A stretch of DNA of 64,000 nt from Actinosynnema sp. ALI-1.44 (GTDB lineage Bacteria; Actinomycetota; Actinomycetes; Mycobacteriales; Pseudonocardiaceae), in contig NZ_MTQO01000029.1 of the NCBI RefSeq assembly GCF_001984155.1, positions 59,227 to 123,226 on the forward strand, read 5' to 3'. The first letter of the stretch is position 1, and the number at the start of each line of letters is the position of its first letter. Under the pieces are notes generated by a model. It was not told the DNA's origin, did no database searches, and saw only the letters and a program-made list of their open reading frames with translations. Below are positions 53,758 through 64,000 of the stretch, one piece after another. The position numbers were made by a program, and so were the translations under genes.

Positions 53758-54576
53758 TCATCGCGCGGTGAGTCCGTAACGGCGTCCGGCCAGGGGGACG
53801 AAGATGAGCAGCAGCAGCGCCGACCAGCACAGGGTGGCCAGGATCGGGTGCTGCAGCGGCCAGGCCGTCGACTGGACGACACCGGGATTCCCGAACAGCT
53901 GCCTGCAGGCCGCGACCAGCGCGGACACCGGGTTCCAGTCGGCGATCGTGCGCATCCACGCAGGCATCCCGCCGGTGGGCACAAAGGTGTTGGACAGCAT
54001 GCTCACCGGCAGGTACAGCGGCGCGAGCTTGTCCGCGGTGGACTCGTTACGCACCCGCAACCCGAGGTACACCCCAGCCCAGTTGAGCGAATACCCGAAC
54101 AGCAGCAGCAGACCGAACGCCGCCAGCATCGACGGAATGCCATTGTGGACACGCCAGCCGACGGCCAGCCCGCACACCGCCATCGCGATCATCGCGAACA
54201 CGGAAACGATCAAGTCGGCGCCGGTCTGTCCGAACGGGATGGCCAGCCGCGCCATCGGCATCGACCGGAACCGGTCCATCACGCCCTTGTCGCCGTCGGC
54301 GGCGACCTTCTGCAGCGTCGCCACGACCGCGGACGTCGCGATCATCGTGAACAGGCCCGGTGTCAGGTACTCGCGGTAGTTGCCGCCGCCGGGCACGGGG
54401 ATGGCGCTGCCGAAGATGTACCCGAAGATCACGATCATGATGATCGGGAACATCAGCGTCCCGATGATCTCACTGGGGGTGTGGCGCAGCTGGGCGAGGT
54501 TGCGGCGGACGATGGTCCATCCGTCGACGAACGTCCAGCGGAGACTGTTCGTGTTCCCGGGTGTGAGGGTGGTCAT
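53758..54576 (-). CDS. DrrB-like ABC-2 permease
   Basis: The product has 272 residues and six membrane segments (IGTLMFPIIMIVIFGYIFGS, LFTMIATSAVVATLQ, LIVSVFAMIAMAVCGLAVGW, LAAFGLLLLFGYSLNWAGV, and the ABC-2 motif YLPVSMLSNTFVPTGGMPAWM). It overlaps the ATPase gene by 4 nt. Together they form a daunorubicin-type drug exporter, probably for the PKS product. Confidence 0.87.
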   Translation of the reverse strand: MTTLTPGNTNSLRWTFVDGWTIVRRNLAQLRHTPSEIIGTLMFPIIMIVIFGYIFGSAIPVPGGGNYREYLTPGLFTMIATSAVVATLQKVAADGDKGVMDRFRSMPMARLAIPFGQTGADLIVSVFAMIAMAVCGLAVGWRVHNGIPSMLAAFGLLLLFGYSLNWAGVYLGLRVRNESTADKLAPLYLPVSMLSNTFVPTGGMPAWMRTIADWNPVSALVAACRQLFGNPGVVQSTAWPLQHPILATLCWSALLLLIFVPLAGRRYGLTAR

Positions 54577-55556
54577 TCGGCTGCGCTCCCGGCAGGTTCG
54601 AGTTCGTCGGCCATGTCTCCGTGTCCGGTGAGGTGCAGCAGCACCGCGTCCAGAGTGGGTTCGCGCAGTGAGACGTCCTGCGCGACGACGCCCGCGGCGT
54701 CCAGCTCGCGCACGATGGTGGGCAGGTTCGGCCCGCCGACCACCGAAACGCTGACAGTCCTGATCTCCGCGGCGATCGACGCCGAGGCCCCGGTCAGCCG
54801 CTGCATCACCGCCGCCGCCTCCGGGAGGAACCGCTGGTGCTCGACGACCACGTCGATGCGACGGCTGATCGCCGCCTTCAGCTCACCCGGCTGACCCGAC
54901 GCGATCACCTTGCCGTTGTCCACGACCGTGATGTCGTCGGCGAGTTCGTCCGCCTCGGTCAGGTACTGGGTGGTCAGCAGCACGGTGGTGCCGTCGGCGA
55001 CCAGCTGCCGGATCGTCGCCCAGATCTCGTTGCGGCTGTACGGGTCCAGACCGGTGGTCGGCTCGTCGAGGAACAGCACCGGCGGGGCGACGATCAGGCT
55101 CGTGATCAGGTCGAGACGGCGCCGCATACCACCCGAGTAGTTCGACACGAGACGGTGCGCCGCCTCGGTCAGGTTGAACCGCTCGAGCAGCGCGTCGGCT
55201 CGTTTCTGGACCGCGCTTTCCCCGATGTGGGACAACCGGCCGAACAGCACGAGGTTCTCCCGGCCGGTCAGCTTCTCGTCGAGCGCGGCGTACTGACCGG
55301 CCATGCCGATCATGTGCCGCGCCTTGCCCGCCTCCTTGACGACGTCGTACCCGGCGATCTCCGCCCGGCCCGAGTCCGGGGCCAGCAGGGTGGCCAGGAC
55401 GCGGATCGCTGTCGTCTTGCCCGCGCCGTTCGGGCCGAGCAGGCCGCAGACGGTGCCCCGCGCGATGCTGAGGTCGAACCCCCGCAGGGCTTCCTTCTTG
55501 CCGAAACGTTTCCGCAGGCCTTCGGCCAGCACAATGGGGCCGTCGGTTCCGGTCAT
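54573..55556 (-). CDS. DrrA-like ABC exporter ATPase
   Basis: The product has 327 residues. The Walker A is GPNGAGKTT, the signature YSGGMRRRLD, the Walker B LFLDEPTTGLD, and the C-terminal segment (LREPTLDAVLLHLTGH) is typical of the DrrA family. ATG 55556 follows GGGAGA. Self-resistance and export of the PKS product is the expected role. Confidence 0.88.
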   Translation of the reverse strand: MTGTDGPIVLAEGLRKRFGKKEALRGFDLSIARGTVCGLLGPNGAGKTTAIRVLATLLAPDSGRAEIAGYDVVKEAGKARHMIGMAGQYAALDEKLTGRENLVLFGRLSHIGESAVQKRADALLERFNLTEAAHRLVSNYSGGMRRRLDLITSLIVAPPVLFLDEPTTGLDPYSRNEIWATIRQLVADGTTVLLTTQYLTEADELADDITVVDNGKVIASGQPGELKAAISRRIDVVVEHQRFLPEAAAVMQRLTGASASIAAEIRTVSVSVVGGPNLPTIVRELDAAGVVAQDVSLREPTLDAVLLHLTGHGDMADELEPAGSAAE

Positions 55557-55585
55557 GCTTTCTCCCAGTGAAGCGTGCTGGTTCG

Positions 55586-56302
55586 TCAGAGGGCGGCCTG
55601 CGACTGCGCCGCGGTCGGCGTCGAGTCCGTGCCAGGCCGCGCGCGGCTGGCGACGTCCTCGTTGATGAGCGCCTCGGCCGACTGGGTGAGGATCCCGGTG
55701 AGGATGCCCGCCCAGCTCAATGCGGTGATCAGGATGACGGTCGAGAGCCAGACCATCGTGTCGACCGGGATGATGAAGGCCAGGATGATGCGGGCGACGG
55801 CTTCCAGAACGAGCAGACCACCCCAGATCGCCGCGCACCGGCGTTCCAGCCGCAGCAGCCTGCCCGCCGCGGAAAGGCGGTCCCACGCGGCGACCCGCTC
55901 GGGCTTGCCGCGCGTGTAGAACGGCTTCAGGCCCTGGGTCATCATCGGCTTCGACGAGAACACCGAGAAGAACGCGACCAGACCGACGATGCCGGTGCCC
56001 AGCGAGTCCTTCGCGATGAGGAACCGCGCCGAACCGGACACGAACGACAGCGCGATCCCGACCACGCTCACGATCAGCACCAGCAGAGCCAGCGACTCCA
56101 GCGAGCGCGCCCGTACCCACGACCACAGCACCCGCAGGGCGCAGAAGATCCCACCGGCGGCGAGCGACCACAGGTCGTCGACACCGAAACCCGAGTGCAG
56201 CCCGTAGAACAGGATCAGCGGTACGCCCACGTCCAGCAGCAGCGGGCGCAGCGAATCCAGCAACGACCCGAACCGGCTCGCCTCAGCTGCGGCCTCTGCC
56301 AT
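55586..56302 (-). CDS. VC0807-like integral membrane protein
   Basis: The product has 238 residues with about six hydrophobic segments (VGVPLILFYGLHSGFGVDDL, LALLVLIVSVVGIALSFVSG, GIVGLVAFFSVF, IWGGLLVLEAVARIILAF, STVILITALSWAGILTG). The central KPMMTQGLKPFYTRG stretch fits the VC0807 family, whose function is unknown. It lies 29 nt upstream of the DrrA-like gene, so it is probably co-transcribed. Confidence 0.7.
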   Translation of the reverse strand: MAEAAAEASRFGSLLDSLRPLLLDVGVPLILFYGLHSGFGVDDLWSLAAGGIFCALRVLWSWVRARSLESLALLVLIVSVVGIALSFVSGSARFLIAKDSLGTGIVGLVAFFSVFSSKPMMTQGLKPFYTRGKPERVAAWDRLSAAGRLLRLERRCAAIWGGLLVLEAVARIILAFIIPVDTMVWLSTVILITALSWAGILTGILTQSAEALINEDVASRARPGTDSTPTAAQSQAAL

Positions 56303-56438
56303 GGTCCACGCACCTCATCGTCATCGCACTGGCTCAATCGATCCCCAGCATGGCGTTTGAGCGCCACGTACACATCTGTGATCCGTCGTGACATCCGTAC
56401 GACAAATGTCATATCGCCTGGATGGCGGGTCCGGCGGC

Positions 56439-57044
56439 TCAGAGCCAGCCGCGTTCCTCCGCGATCCGGGCGGCCTCGGCGCGAGTGCTGGCGTTGGTCT
56501 TGCCCATCGCGTCCGAGAGGTAGTTGCGCACAGTCCCGCTCGACAGGTGCAGTTCGGCGGCGAGCGTCGCGATCGTGGAACCGCTGCCCGCTCTCCTGAG
56601 CACCTCGCGTTCGCGTTCACTGAGCGGATTCACCCCGAGCGTCAACGACTCCGTCGCCAACGCGGGATCCACCACGTGCGTGCCCGCGTGCACCCGCCGC
56701 ACGGAGTTGGCCAGCTGCTCGGGCGGTGAGTCCTTGACGATGAAACCCGCCGCGCCCGCGGCCATCGCCCTGCTGACGTAACCGGGCCTGCCGTACGTGG
56801 TGCAAATGACCACACGGCACGACGGCACGGCTTCACGCAGCTCGGCGGCGACCTCCAACCCGTCCTTGTTCGGCATCTGGATGTCGAGCAGCGCGACGTC
56901 AGGCCTGAGCCTGATCGCCGCATCCAGCGCCTCGTCCCCGGTGCCGACCTGGGCGACCACCTCGATGTCCGACTCGAGACCCAACATGGCTGCCAGCGCG
57001 CCGCGGACCATTGCCTGGTCGTCGGCGATGAGCACCCTGATCAT
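56439..57044 (-). CDS. NarL/FixJ-family response regulator, orphan
   Basis: The product has 201 residues. The receiver has ADDQAMVR, phospho-acceptor Asp54 in ALLDIQMPNKDG, and the lysine in FIVKDSPPEQL. The LuxR helix-turn-helix is LSEREREVLRRAGSG with LHLSSGTVRNYLSDAMGK. No histidine kinase gene lies beside it. ATG 57044 follows GAGGGGGA. It is divergent from the PKS gene and may control the cluster. Confidence 0.87.
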   Translation of the reverse strand: MIRVLIADDQAMVRGALAAMLGLESDIEVVAQVGTGDEALDAAIRLRPDVALLDIQMPNKDGLEVAAELREAVPSCRVVICTTYGRPGYVSRAMAAGAAGFIVKDSPPEQLANSVRRVHAGTHVVDPALATESLTLGVNPLSEREREVLRRAGSGSTIATLAAELHLSSGTVRNYLSDAMGKTNASTRAEAARIAEERGWL

Positions 57045-57496
57045 GAGTCGTCCCCCTCGGCTGGACGCAGTTGCCGCGAGCCCTTCCCGCACGTAAACAG
57101 CCCGATCACGGTAAATCATCCCAGACGCGTCCCGTCTGGAGTAGCGGCGTGCGAAGACGCCGATCATCCAGCCGGGCCGCGACCGACGAAACGAACATGC
57201 CCTGGCGGCGGTACGGGCGACAACCCCTAAGTGGACGGTCGTCGCCGGCGAGCCCGCAGCTGTTCCTCCAGGTCACGGTGCTCACCCCTAGGCCCCTTAG
57301 CTTCGAGCTAGGGGTTGGCGCGTCCAGGCGGCAAACGTAGCGTGACACTGAAATTCCCGCATTGTCTGCTGATTTGTTTTAACTGGGGCGAAATGTCTTC
57401 GCGGTACCCGCTGCCGTGAAACGCGTGGACGAATGTCGGGTTTTTCCGTTCTGTGGGGATATTCGGATCGCTATACCGTCTGGGGTGACAGTTTCG
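57045..57496. promoter_or_regulatory. divergent control region of the PKS cluster with CCCCTA-type repeats
   Basis: This 452-nt region between the response regulator and the PKS holds several related heptamers: CCCCTAA near 57225, ACCCCTAG (57284-57291), CCCCTTAG near 57293, and CTAGGGGT (57308-57315). The second and fourth form an 8-bp inverted repeat. They are good candidates for binding sites of the LAL or NarL regulator of the cluster. I see no protein gene here. Confidence 0.5.
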
Positions 57497-60400
57497 GTGG
57501 GGAACGAGCAGAAGCTTCTCGACTACCTCAAGCGGACAACCGCCGACCTGCGGGAGACGCGCAAGCGGTTGCGTGAACTGGAGGACAAGGGCTCCGAGCC
57601 GATCGCGATCGTCGGAATGGCCTGCCGGTTCCCCGGTGGCGTGACCGGCCCGCACCAGCTGTGGGACCTCGTCACCGCGGGTACCGACGCCGTCACCGAA
57701 TTCCCGGTGAACCGCGGCTGGGACCTGGAGAACCTCTACCACCCGGAACCCGGCCATCCCGGAACCTCGTACACCCGCGAGGGCGGCTTCCTGCACGACG
57801 CCGCCGAATTCGACCGGGAGTTCTTCGGCATCAGCCCGCGCGAGGCCCTCGCGATGGACCCGCAGCAGCGGCTGCTGCTGGAGACCTCATGGGAAGCCTT
57901 CGAGAGCGCCGGAATCGACCCGCACACCGCCCGCGGCAGCCGGACCGGCGTGTTCGCGGGCGTGATGTACCACGACTACGCGGCCCGCATCCACGACGTG
58001 CCCGACGACATGGACGGCTACCTCGGCAACGGCAGCTCCGGCAGCATCGCCTCCGGCCGCGTGGCCTACACGTTCGGCTTCGAGGGTCCTGCGGTGACGG
58101 TGGACACGGCGTGTTCGTCGTCGTTGGTGGCGTTGCACTGGGCGATCCAGTCCCTGCGCCAGGGCGAATGCACCATGGCACTGGCCGGTGGCGTGACGGT
58201 CATGTCCACCCCGGACACGTTCATCGAGTTCAGCAGCCAGCGCGGCCTGTCCGCCGACGGCCGCTGTAAGGCTTTCTCCAGCACTGCCGACGGCACCGGC
58301 TGGGCCGAAGGTGTCGGCATGCTGCTGGTGGAGCGGTTGTCCGATGCTCAGCGGTTGGGGCATCCGGTTTTGGCGGTGGTGCGGGGTTCGGCGATCAACC
58401 AGGACGGCGCTTCGAGCGGACTCACGGCGCCGAATGGTCCTTCGCAGCAGCGGGTTATTCGTCAGGCCTTGGCGAACGCGGGTGTCTCTGCCTCGGATGT
58501 CGATGTTGTGGAGGCGCATGGCACGGGCACGACGCTGGGTGATCCGATCGAGGCGCAGGCGTTGTTGGCCACCTATGGCCGGGATCGTACTGAGCCGTTG
58601 TGGTTGGGGTCGGTCAAGTCGAATCTTGGTCATACGCAGGCGGCTGCTGGTGTGGCTGGTGTGATCAAGATGGTGCTGGCGATGCGGCACGGTGTGTTGC
58701 CGCGGACGTTGCACGTGGCTGAGCCGACTCCGCACGTGGACTGGTCGGCTGGTGCGGTCGAGCTGCTGACCGAGTCGCGTGTTTGGGAGCCTGCTGAGCG
58801 TCCGCGGCGGGCTGGTGTGTCGTCGTTTGGGATCAGTGGCACGAATGCTCATGTGATTCTGGAGCAGGCGCCGGATGTTCCGGTGGTGGAGCCGTCGGTT
58901 GCTGCTGGGGTTGTGCCGTGGGTTTTGTCGGGTAGGAGTCCGGAGGCTGTCCGGGCTCAGGCTGAGCGGCTTAGGTCCTTTGTGGGGGATCGTCCTGAGC
59001 TGTCTGCGGTGGATGTGGCTTATTCGCTGCTGACCAGTCGATCCGCGTTTGGCCATCGTGCCGCTGTGGTGGGTTCGTCGAGGGATGAACTCTTGGCCGG
59101 GTTGGGCACGGCCGACGTGGTTGGTGGGTCTGGTCGAGTTGGTGTGGTGTTCACGGGTCAGGGTGCGCAGTGGGCTGGGATGGCCGCTGGGTTGTATGGC
59201 CGGCTCGAGGTGTTCACGAAGGCCGTGGACGAGATCTGCGTACTGATGGGCCTCGAGCCGTCGGTGGTGACTGACCCGGATGCGGTGGTTGACCCGACCG
59301 GGACTGCGCAGCGGGTGCTGTTCATGATCGAGGTGGCTCTGTGGCGGCAGTTGCAGGCCTGGGGTTTGAAGACTGAGGCTGTTGCGGGTCATTCGGTTGG
59401 TGAGATCTCGGCTGCTCATGTGGCTGGGGTGTTGTCGCTTGAGGACGCGTGTGTGTTGGTGTCTGCGCGTGCTCGGTTGATGCAGGCCCTGCCTGAGGGC
59501 GGTGCGATGGTTGCTGTGGCCGCCAGCGAGGACGCCGTGGCTCCGCTGTTGGTGGATGGTGTGTCGATCGCTGCGGTGAACGGCCCGGCCTCGGTTGTGT
59601 TGTCCGGTCTTGAGTCTGTTGTGGACCGGGTTGCCGGTGCTCTGGCGGATCAAGGTGTGAAGACTCGCAAGTTGCGGGTCAGTCATGCGTTCCATTCGGC
59701 GTTGATGGAGCCGATGCTGGCGGACTTCGCTGAGGCGATTTCGGGTATCGAGTTCGGGACACCGAGTCTCAGCGGGGTTTCGACTGTTACAGGTGCGGCG
59801 GTCACAGACGAGTGGAGTGACCCCGAGTACTGGGTTCGGCAGGTTCGTGAGCCGGTTCGGTTCGCGGATGCCATCGCGACTCTTACTGCGGGTGTGGGTA
59901 CGGTTCTGGAGATCGGGCCGGACGCGGTGCTGTCAACCATGGGCCCCGACGACGTGGTCTTCATCCCGACCTTGCGTCGTGACCGTGACACCGAGGTCGA
60001 GCTTGTGCGGGCGTTGGCACGTTTGCACACCCATGGCGTTGCCGTGGACTGGGCGTCCTTCTTCGCGCCTTACACGCCGTCCCGGGTTGAATTGCCGACT
60101 TACGCCTTTCAGCGGCAGCACCTCTGGCTGGACAACCCAGTTCCGTCCGTTGCCAATGTGGCGACCGCAGGGCTTGGTGCGGTTGAGCATCCGTTGTTGG
60201 GTGCGGTGGTGGTGTCGGCGGACTCGGAGCGGGTTGTGTTGTCGGGTCGGGTTTCGTTGCGTGAGCAGTCGTGGCTTTCTGATCATGTGGTTGCTGGTGT
60301 TGTGTTGTTGCCCGGGACCGCGTTTGTTGAGATGGCGGTGCGGGCTGGCGACGAGGTCGGGTGTGACCTGGTCGAGGAGTTGACTTTGCAGGCCCCGCTT

Positions 60401-63400
60401 GCTCTCTCTGACTCCGGTGCGGTGCACTTGCAGGTCATCGTCGGTGAGCCTGACCAGGCTGGTCGTCGCGGTGTCGATGTGTACTCCCGGCCGGAGGACA
60501 GTGTTCAGCAGGAGTGGGTCCACCACGCCACCGGCACACTGGCCAGTGGTGCCGCTGGCGTTGAGGGGCTGGTGGAGTGGCCGCCTGCCGGTGCCGAGTC
60601 GGTGTCGTTGGATGGTTTCTACGAGGGCCTTGCTGTGGGTGGGTTGGCGTATGGGCCGGTGTTTCAGGGTGTTCGGGCGGTGTGGCGTCGTGGTGGGGAT
60701 GTGTTCGCCGAGGTCGCGCTTGAGGATTTCAGTGATGTGGAGGGTTTTGGGGTTCATCCGGTTTTGTTGGATGCTGCGTTGCATTCGTTGGTGGTGCGGT
60801 CTTCCGATGAGGTTGAGGGGCCTTCGTTGCCGTTTGTGTGGTCGGGTGTTGCCGTCCACGCGATCGGCTCGACTCATGCTCGGGTGCGGCTGAGTGCTGA
60901 TGGGTCGATCATGCTGGCAGATTCCACGGGTGCTCCGATCGTCACGGTGGATTCGTTGGCCACGCGTACGCTCGATACCGCCTCCCTACAGGCCGCAGCA
61001 CGCACCGAGTCACTCTTCGCTGTTCAGTGGTCGCCGGTGTCCGTGGTGTCTGCCGGGTATGCCGTTGGCACGTTGTTGCGTGCGACCGGTGATTCCGACG
61101 TGCGGGTTCGTACGGTCTGGGCATTGGAACGGGTGCAGGAGTGGTTGCGTTCTGGTGAGGGTGTGTTGGTGGTGGCGACTTGTGGTTCGGTTGCTGCGCT
61201 GGAGGGTGATCAGGTTGTGGATCTGGCTGGGTCTGGTGTGTGGGGTTTGGTGCGGTCGGCGCAGTCGGAGCACCCGGGCCGGTTCGTTCTGGTGGACACC
61301 GACACCACAGACGCTCTCGACAACATCGACCTCTCGGAAGTCCTTGCCACTGGCGAACCGCAACTTGCCTTGCGTGGTGGTGTTCTGTATTCAGCTCGCC
61401 TGAATTCTGTATCCGCGAGCGCGGGCGGTGGCTGGGGCGAGGGTTCTGTTCTGGTGACGGGTGCGTCGGGTGCGCTGGGTGGTGTGGTGGTTCGCCATCT
61501 GGTGGAGCAGGGTGTGCCTGGTCTGGTGTTGGTCAGCCGTCGGGGCGGTGACGCGCCGGGGATGACTGAGTTGGTTGAGTGGGTTCGCGGGCGTGGTGCG
61601 CAGGTGGTGGTAGCTGCGGCGGATCTGGCTGACCGTGCGCAGGTCGATGTGGTGTTGGGCCTGGCGCCTGCGGGTTTGCCGGTCACGTCGGTGGTTCATG
61701 CGGCTGGTGTGCTGGATGACGGCGTAGTGGAGTCTCTCACTCCGCAGCAAATCGAGGCGGTTCTGGCGCCGAAGGCCGACGCTGCGTGGAACCTGCACGA
61801 GGCCACTCTGGACTTGGGGTTGTCGCGGTTTGTGTTGTTCTCGTCGGCTGCGGGTGTGTTCGGCAATGCTGGGCAGGCGAACTACGCGGCGGCGAACTCG
61901 TACTTGGATGCTCTCGCGGCTTACCGGATCGGGCGGGGCCTGCCTGCGGCGTCGTTGGCGTGGGGTCTGTGGCAGCGCGGCATGGGCGACACGCTCAACG
62001 AAGGAGACCTGCGGCGTCTCACCCGTACTGGACGTGCGCTGACAGATGAAGAAGGTATGGCTCTCTTTGAGCTGACCAGTGCCGGTGGGGTGTGGGTGCC
62101 GACTCATCTGGATCCAGCCGGATTCGTGGCCGAGTCCGGAGAAGTTCTCGCTCTGCTGCGCGGTTTGGTGCGACCTTCCGTTCGTCGTGGTCGTGCTCGG
62201 CACTCTGACACCGACTTTGCGGCGCGTTTGGTTGGTTTGGATGTGGTGGGTGTGCGTGCGTTGGTGTTGGAGGTGGTGTGTGCGGAGACGGCTGCGGTGT
62301 TGGGTTTTGGTGGTGGTGGGGATGTGGTTGCGGGGCGTGCGTTTGGTGAGTGTGGTTTTGATTCGTTGATGTCGTTGGAGTTGCGTAATCGTTTGGCGGC
62401 GGTGGTGGGTGTTCGGTTGCCTGCGACGGTGGTTTTTGATTATCCGAGTCCTGAGGTGTTGGCGGGGTGGTTGGTTGAGGAGTTGACCGGTGGTGTTGTT
62501 GAGGTGGGTCAACCGGTTGTGGGTTCGGTTGTTGACGAGCCGGTCGCGATCGTGGGTATGGCCTGCCGCTACCCAGGCGGTGTCACGTCCCCGCAGGACC
62601 TCTGGGAGCTCCTCACGGAAGGGCGAGACGCGATCTCGTCGTTCCCGGACAACCGCGGCTGGGACCTCGAAGCGCTCTACGACGCCGACCCCGATCACGT
62701 AGGCACGACGTACACGCGTTTTGGTGGTTTCCTGGATGGTGTTGCTGATTTTGATCCGGGGTTTTTTGGGATTTCGCCGCGTGAGGCGGTGGCGATGGAT
62801 CCGCAGCATCGGTTGTTGTTGGAGGCGTCGTGGGAGGCTTTTGAGAGCGCTGGGATTGATCCGCGGTTGGTGCGGGGTAGTAGGACTGGTGTTTTTGCTG
62901 GGGTGATGTATCACGACTATGCCTCGGTTGTGGAGAACTCGGTCGAGCAGGTCGAAGGATTCATGGGGACCGGCGGCAGCATCGCTTCCGGCCGTGTTTC
63001 CTACACGTTCGGCTTCGAGGGTCCTGCGGTGACGGTGGACACGGCGTGTTCGTCGTCGTTGGTGGCGTTGCATTGGGCGATCCAATCTCTGCGCAGTGGT
63101 GAGTGCAGTTTGGCGTTGGCCGGTGGTGTGACGGTCATGGCGACCCCGGAGACCTTCATTGACTTCAGCCGTCAGCGTGGGTTGTCCGTTGACGGTCGGT
63201 GCAAGCCGTTCGCGGCTGCGGCGGATGGGACTGGTTGGGGTGAGGGTGTCGGCATGCTGCTGGTGGAGCGGTTGTCCGATGCTCAGCGACTGGGGCACCC
63301 GATTCTTGCGGTGGTACGGGGTTCTGCGATCAATCAGGATGGTGCGTCGAATGGTTTGACGGCGCCGAATGGTCCGTCGCAGCAGCGGGTGATTCGTCAG

Positions 63401-64000
63401 GCCTTGGCCAATGCCGGTGTGGCCGCGTCTGAAGTCGATGTTGTGGAGGCGCATGGCACGGGCACGACGCTGGGTGATCCGATTGAGGCGCAGGCTTTGT
63501 TGGCGACTTACGGTCAGGAGCGCGGCGGAGAGCCGTTGTGGTTGGGGTCGGTCAAGTCGAATCTTGGTCATACGCAGGCGGCTGCTGGTGTTGCTGGTGT
63601 GATCAAGATGGTGCAGGCGATGCGGCATGGTGTGTTGCCTCAGACGTTGCATGTCGATGAGCCGACGCCGCATGTGGATTGGTCTGAGGGCAATGTCGAG
63701 CTGCTGACCGAGTCGCGTGTTTGGGACACCAACGGTCGTCCGCGTCGGGCTGGTGTGTCGTCGTTCGGGATCAGTGGCACCAACGCACACGTCATCCTGG
63801 AGCAGGCTCCTAACAGCCTTGCGGCGGAGGCACCGAATGTCTCCGGTGTGGTGCCGTGGGTGCTGTCGGGCAAGAACTCGGAGGCGGTTCGGGCGCAGGC
63901 TCTACGGTTGCGGGCGTTTGTGGAGGATCGTCCTGGGTTGTCCGTGGTGGATGTGGCCTACTCGCTAGCGACTACGCGTGGGGTCATGGATCAGAGGGCC
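57497..64000 (+). CDS. modular type I polyketide synthase, 3' end outside window
   Basis: About 2168 residues are visible. A docking helix opens the protein ([20 protein letters not shown]), so it receives a chain from another subunit. Module 1: KS ~57596-58870 (TACSSS active cysteine, EAHGTGT, KSNLGHT); AT ~59140-60020 with GHSVG and HAFHS, predicting malonyl-CoA; DH ~60170-60960 with [10 protein letters not shown] and DAALH; KR ~61440-62000 with GASGALG and LDD, predicting a B-type ketoreductase; ACP ~62230-62480 with GFDSL. Product: a two-carbon extension with an E double bond. Module 2 begins with a KS at 62537 and is cut off at its AT linker. GTG 57497 follows GGGGTGA; GTG 57485 is the alternative start. 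Confidence 0.92.
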   Translation, partial: MGNEQKLLDYLKRTTADLRETRKRLRELEDKGSEPIAIVGMACRFPGGVTGPHQLWDLVTAGTDAVTEFPVNRGWDLENLYHPEPGHPGTSYTREGGFLHDAAEFDREFFGISPREALAMDPQQRLLLETSWEAFESAGIDPHTARGSRTGVFAGVMYHDYAARIHDVPDDMDGYLGNGSSGSIASGRVAYTFGFEGPAVTVDTACSSSLVALHWAIQSLRQGECTMALAGGVTVMSTPDTFIEFSSQRGLSADGRCKAFSSTADGTGWAEGVGMLLVERLSDAQRLGHPVLAVVRGSAINQDGASSGLTAPNGPSQQRVIRQALANAGVSASDVDVVEAHGTGTTLGDPIEAQALLATYGRDRTEPLWLGSVKSNLGHTQAAAGVAGVIKMVLAMRHGVLPRTLHVAEPTPHVDWSAGAVELLTESRVWEPAERPRRAGVSSFGISGTNAHVILEQAPDVPVVEPSVAAGVVPWVLSGRSPEAVRAQAERLRSFVGDRPELSAVDVAYSLLTSRSAFGHRAAVVGSSRDELLAGLGTADVVGGSGRVGVVFTGQGAQWAGMAAGLYGRLEVFTKAVDEICVLMGLEPSVVTDPDAVVDPTGTAQRVLFMIEVALWRQLQAWGLKTEAVAGHSVGEISAAHVAGVLSLEDACVLVSARARLMQALPEGGAMVAVAASEDAVAPLLVDGVSIAAVNGPASVVLSGLESVVDRVAGALADQGVKTRKLRVSHAFHSALMEPMLADFAEAISGIEFGTPSLSGVSTVTGAAVTDEWSDPEYWVRQVREPVRFADAIATLTAGVGTVLEIGPDAVLSTMGPDDVVFIPTLRRDRDTEVELVRALARLHTHGVAVDWASFFAPYTPSRVELPTYAFQRQHLWLDNPVPSVANVATAGLGAVEHPLLGAVVVSADSERVVLSGRVSLREQSWLSDHVVAGVVLLPGTAFVEMAVRAGDEVGCDLVEELTLQAPLALSDSGAVHLQVIVGEPDQAGRRGVDVYSRPEDSVQQEWVHHATGTLASGAAGVEGLVEWPPAGAESVSLDGFYEGLAVGGLAYGPVFQGVRAVWRRGGDVFAEVALEDFSDVEGFGVHPVLLDAALHSLVVRSSDEVEGPSLPFVWSGVAVHAIGSTHARVRLSADGSIMLADSTGAPIVTVDSLATRTLDTASLQAAARTESLFAVQWSPVSVVSAGYAVGTLLRATGDSDVRVRTVWALERVQEWLRSGEGVLVVATCGSVAALEGDQVVDLAGSGVWGLVRSAQSEHPGRFVLVDTDTTDALDNIDLSEVLATGEPQLALRGGVLYSARLNSVSASAGGGWGEGSVLVTGASGALGGVVVRHLVEQGVPGLVLVSRRGGDAPGMTELVEWVRGRGAQVVVAAADLADRAQVDVVLGLAPAGLPVTSVVHAAGVLDDGVVESLTPQQIEAVLAPKADAAWNLHEATLDLGLSRFVLFSSAAGVFGNAGQANYAAANSYLDALAAYRIGRGLPAASLAWGLWQRGMGDTLNEGDLRRLTRTGRALTDEEGMALFELTSAGGVWVPTHLDPAGFVAESGEVLALLRGLVRPSVRRGRARHSDTDFAARLVGLDVVGVRALVLEVVCAETAAVLGFGGGGDVVAGRAFGECGFDSLMSLELRNRLAAVVGVRLPATVVFDYPSPEVLAGWLVEELTGGVVEVGQPVVGSVVDEPVAIVGMACRYPGGVTSPQDLWELLTEGRDAISSFPDNRGWDLEALYDADPDHVGTTYTRFGGFLDGVADFDPGFFGISPREAVAMDPQHRLLLEASWEAFESAGIDPRLVRGSRTGVFAGVMYHDYASVVENSVEQVEGFMGTGGSIASGRVSYTFGFEGPAVTVDTACSSSLVALHWAIQSLRSGECSLALAGGVTVMATPETFIDFSRQRGLSVDGRCKPFAAAADGTGWGEGVGMLLVERLSDAQRLGHPILAVVRGSAINQDGASNGLTAPNGPSQQRVIRQALANAGVAASEVDVVEAHGTGTTLGDPIEAQALLATYGQERGGEPLWLGSVKSNLGHTQAAAGVAGVIKMVQAMRHGVLPQTLHVDEPTPHVDWSEGNVELLTESRVWDTNGRPRRAGVSSFGISGTNAHVILEQAPNSLAAEAPNVSGVVPWVLSGKNSEAVRAQALRLRAFVEDRPGLSVVDVAYSLATTRGVMDQRA
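58066..58137 (+). repeat. 72-nt tract identical between KS1 and KS2
   Basis: 58066-58137 is identical to 63001-63072, covering the KS active-site region. Further shared tracts lie around 58310-58350 and 63247-63290, 58500-58550 and 63438-63486, and 58592-58650 and 63531-63590. Regions between them differ. The pattern fits gene conversion between the modules. Confidence 0.8.

Noticed and set aside
57887..59695. A 602-codon open frame antisense to KS1 and AT1
   Set aside because: It is low-complexity sequence typical of the reverse of PKS genes, with no ribosome site and no family match.
61391..63790. A 799-codon open frame antisense to the PKS
   Set aside because: It is the shadow of the PKS codon usage. 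Its sequence is arginine-, histidine- and threonine-rich with no domain, and the plus strand carries clear KR, ACP and KS motifs.
1..64000. tRNA, rRNA, CRISPR arrays, insertion sequences
   Set aside because: I saw no cloverleaf-type sequence, no regularly spaced repeats and no transposase with terminal repeats. A dedicated scan could still find short elements.

Overview
The window is high-GC DNA from a filamentous actinomycete. Codon bias, the abundance of LysR/TetR/MarR regulators, WXG100 and NACHT proteins, a modular PKS and a VanA-like D-Ala-D-Lac ligase all fit Pseudonocardiales (Amycolatopsis/Kibdelosporangium-like). The family assignment is an inference from gene content, not from a marker gene.

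Positions 1-13.1 kb hold accessory genes: a secreted PA14 protein (cut by the window edge), a decayed LysR gene, a small exported protein, a P450, a membrane-anchored LacI-type binding protein, a truncated CHAT protease, a four-gene GntR/double-ABC operon with a dyad operator, a serine protease with a frameshift behind its signal peptide, HAF-repeat and FG-GAP exported proteins, and a three-repeat QxW lectin-like protein. Positions 13-29.5 kb hold a RidA/DUF1028/M20/MFS/FMO catabolic operon with a LysR gene, a WXG100 pair, a cysteine-dioxygenase-like gene, an LLM oxidoreductase/methyltransferase pair, a two-repeat lipoprotein, an exported trypsin, a cyclase-family enzyme and two TetR regulators.

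The most notable region is 29.7-43.5 kb. A regulatory region with a near-perfect DasR-type dre palindrome precedes three coupled genes: aspartokinase, a 1342-residue single-module NRPS of the epsilon-polylysine-synthetase (Pls) architecture, and a diaminobutyrate aminotransferase. Together they predict a dedicated pathway from aspartate to L-2,4-diaminobutyrate to poly-diaminobutyrate. Directly downstream, on the same strand, lies a five-gene overlapping operon vanH-vanA-vanX-GNAT-murG paralogue that would rebuild peptidoglycan precursors to D-Ala-D-Lac. It is followed by convergent vanRS and a divergent vanY. A shared direct-repeat box precedes both vanH and the vanR/vanY divergent promoter, so a VanR regulon can be read from the sequence. 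No glycopeptide NRPS is present in the window.

Positions 43.5-50.4 kb hold a P450 with a G-tract frameshift, NAD(P)H and FMN oxidoreductases under a MarR gene, an alpha/beta hydrolase and a membrane NACHT ATPase. From 50.7 kb a second biosynthetic cluster begins: a LAL-type LuxR regulator, a DrrAB-like ABC exporter, a VC0807-like membrane protein and a NarL-type response regulator on the minus strand, divergent from a type I PKS. The PKS runs off the window with docking domain, KS-AT(malonyl)-DH-KR-ACP and a second KS. Its two KS regions share long identical DNA tracts.
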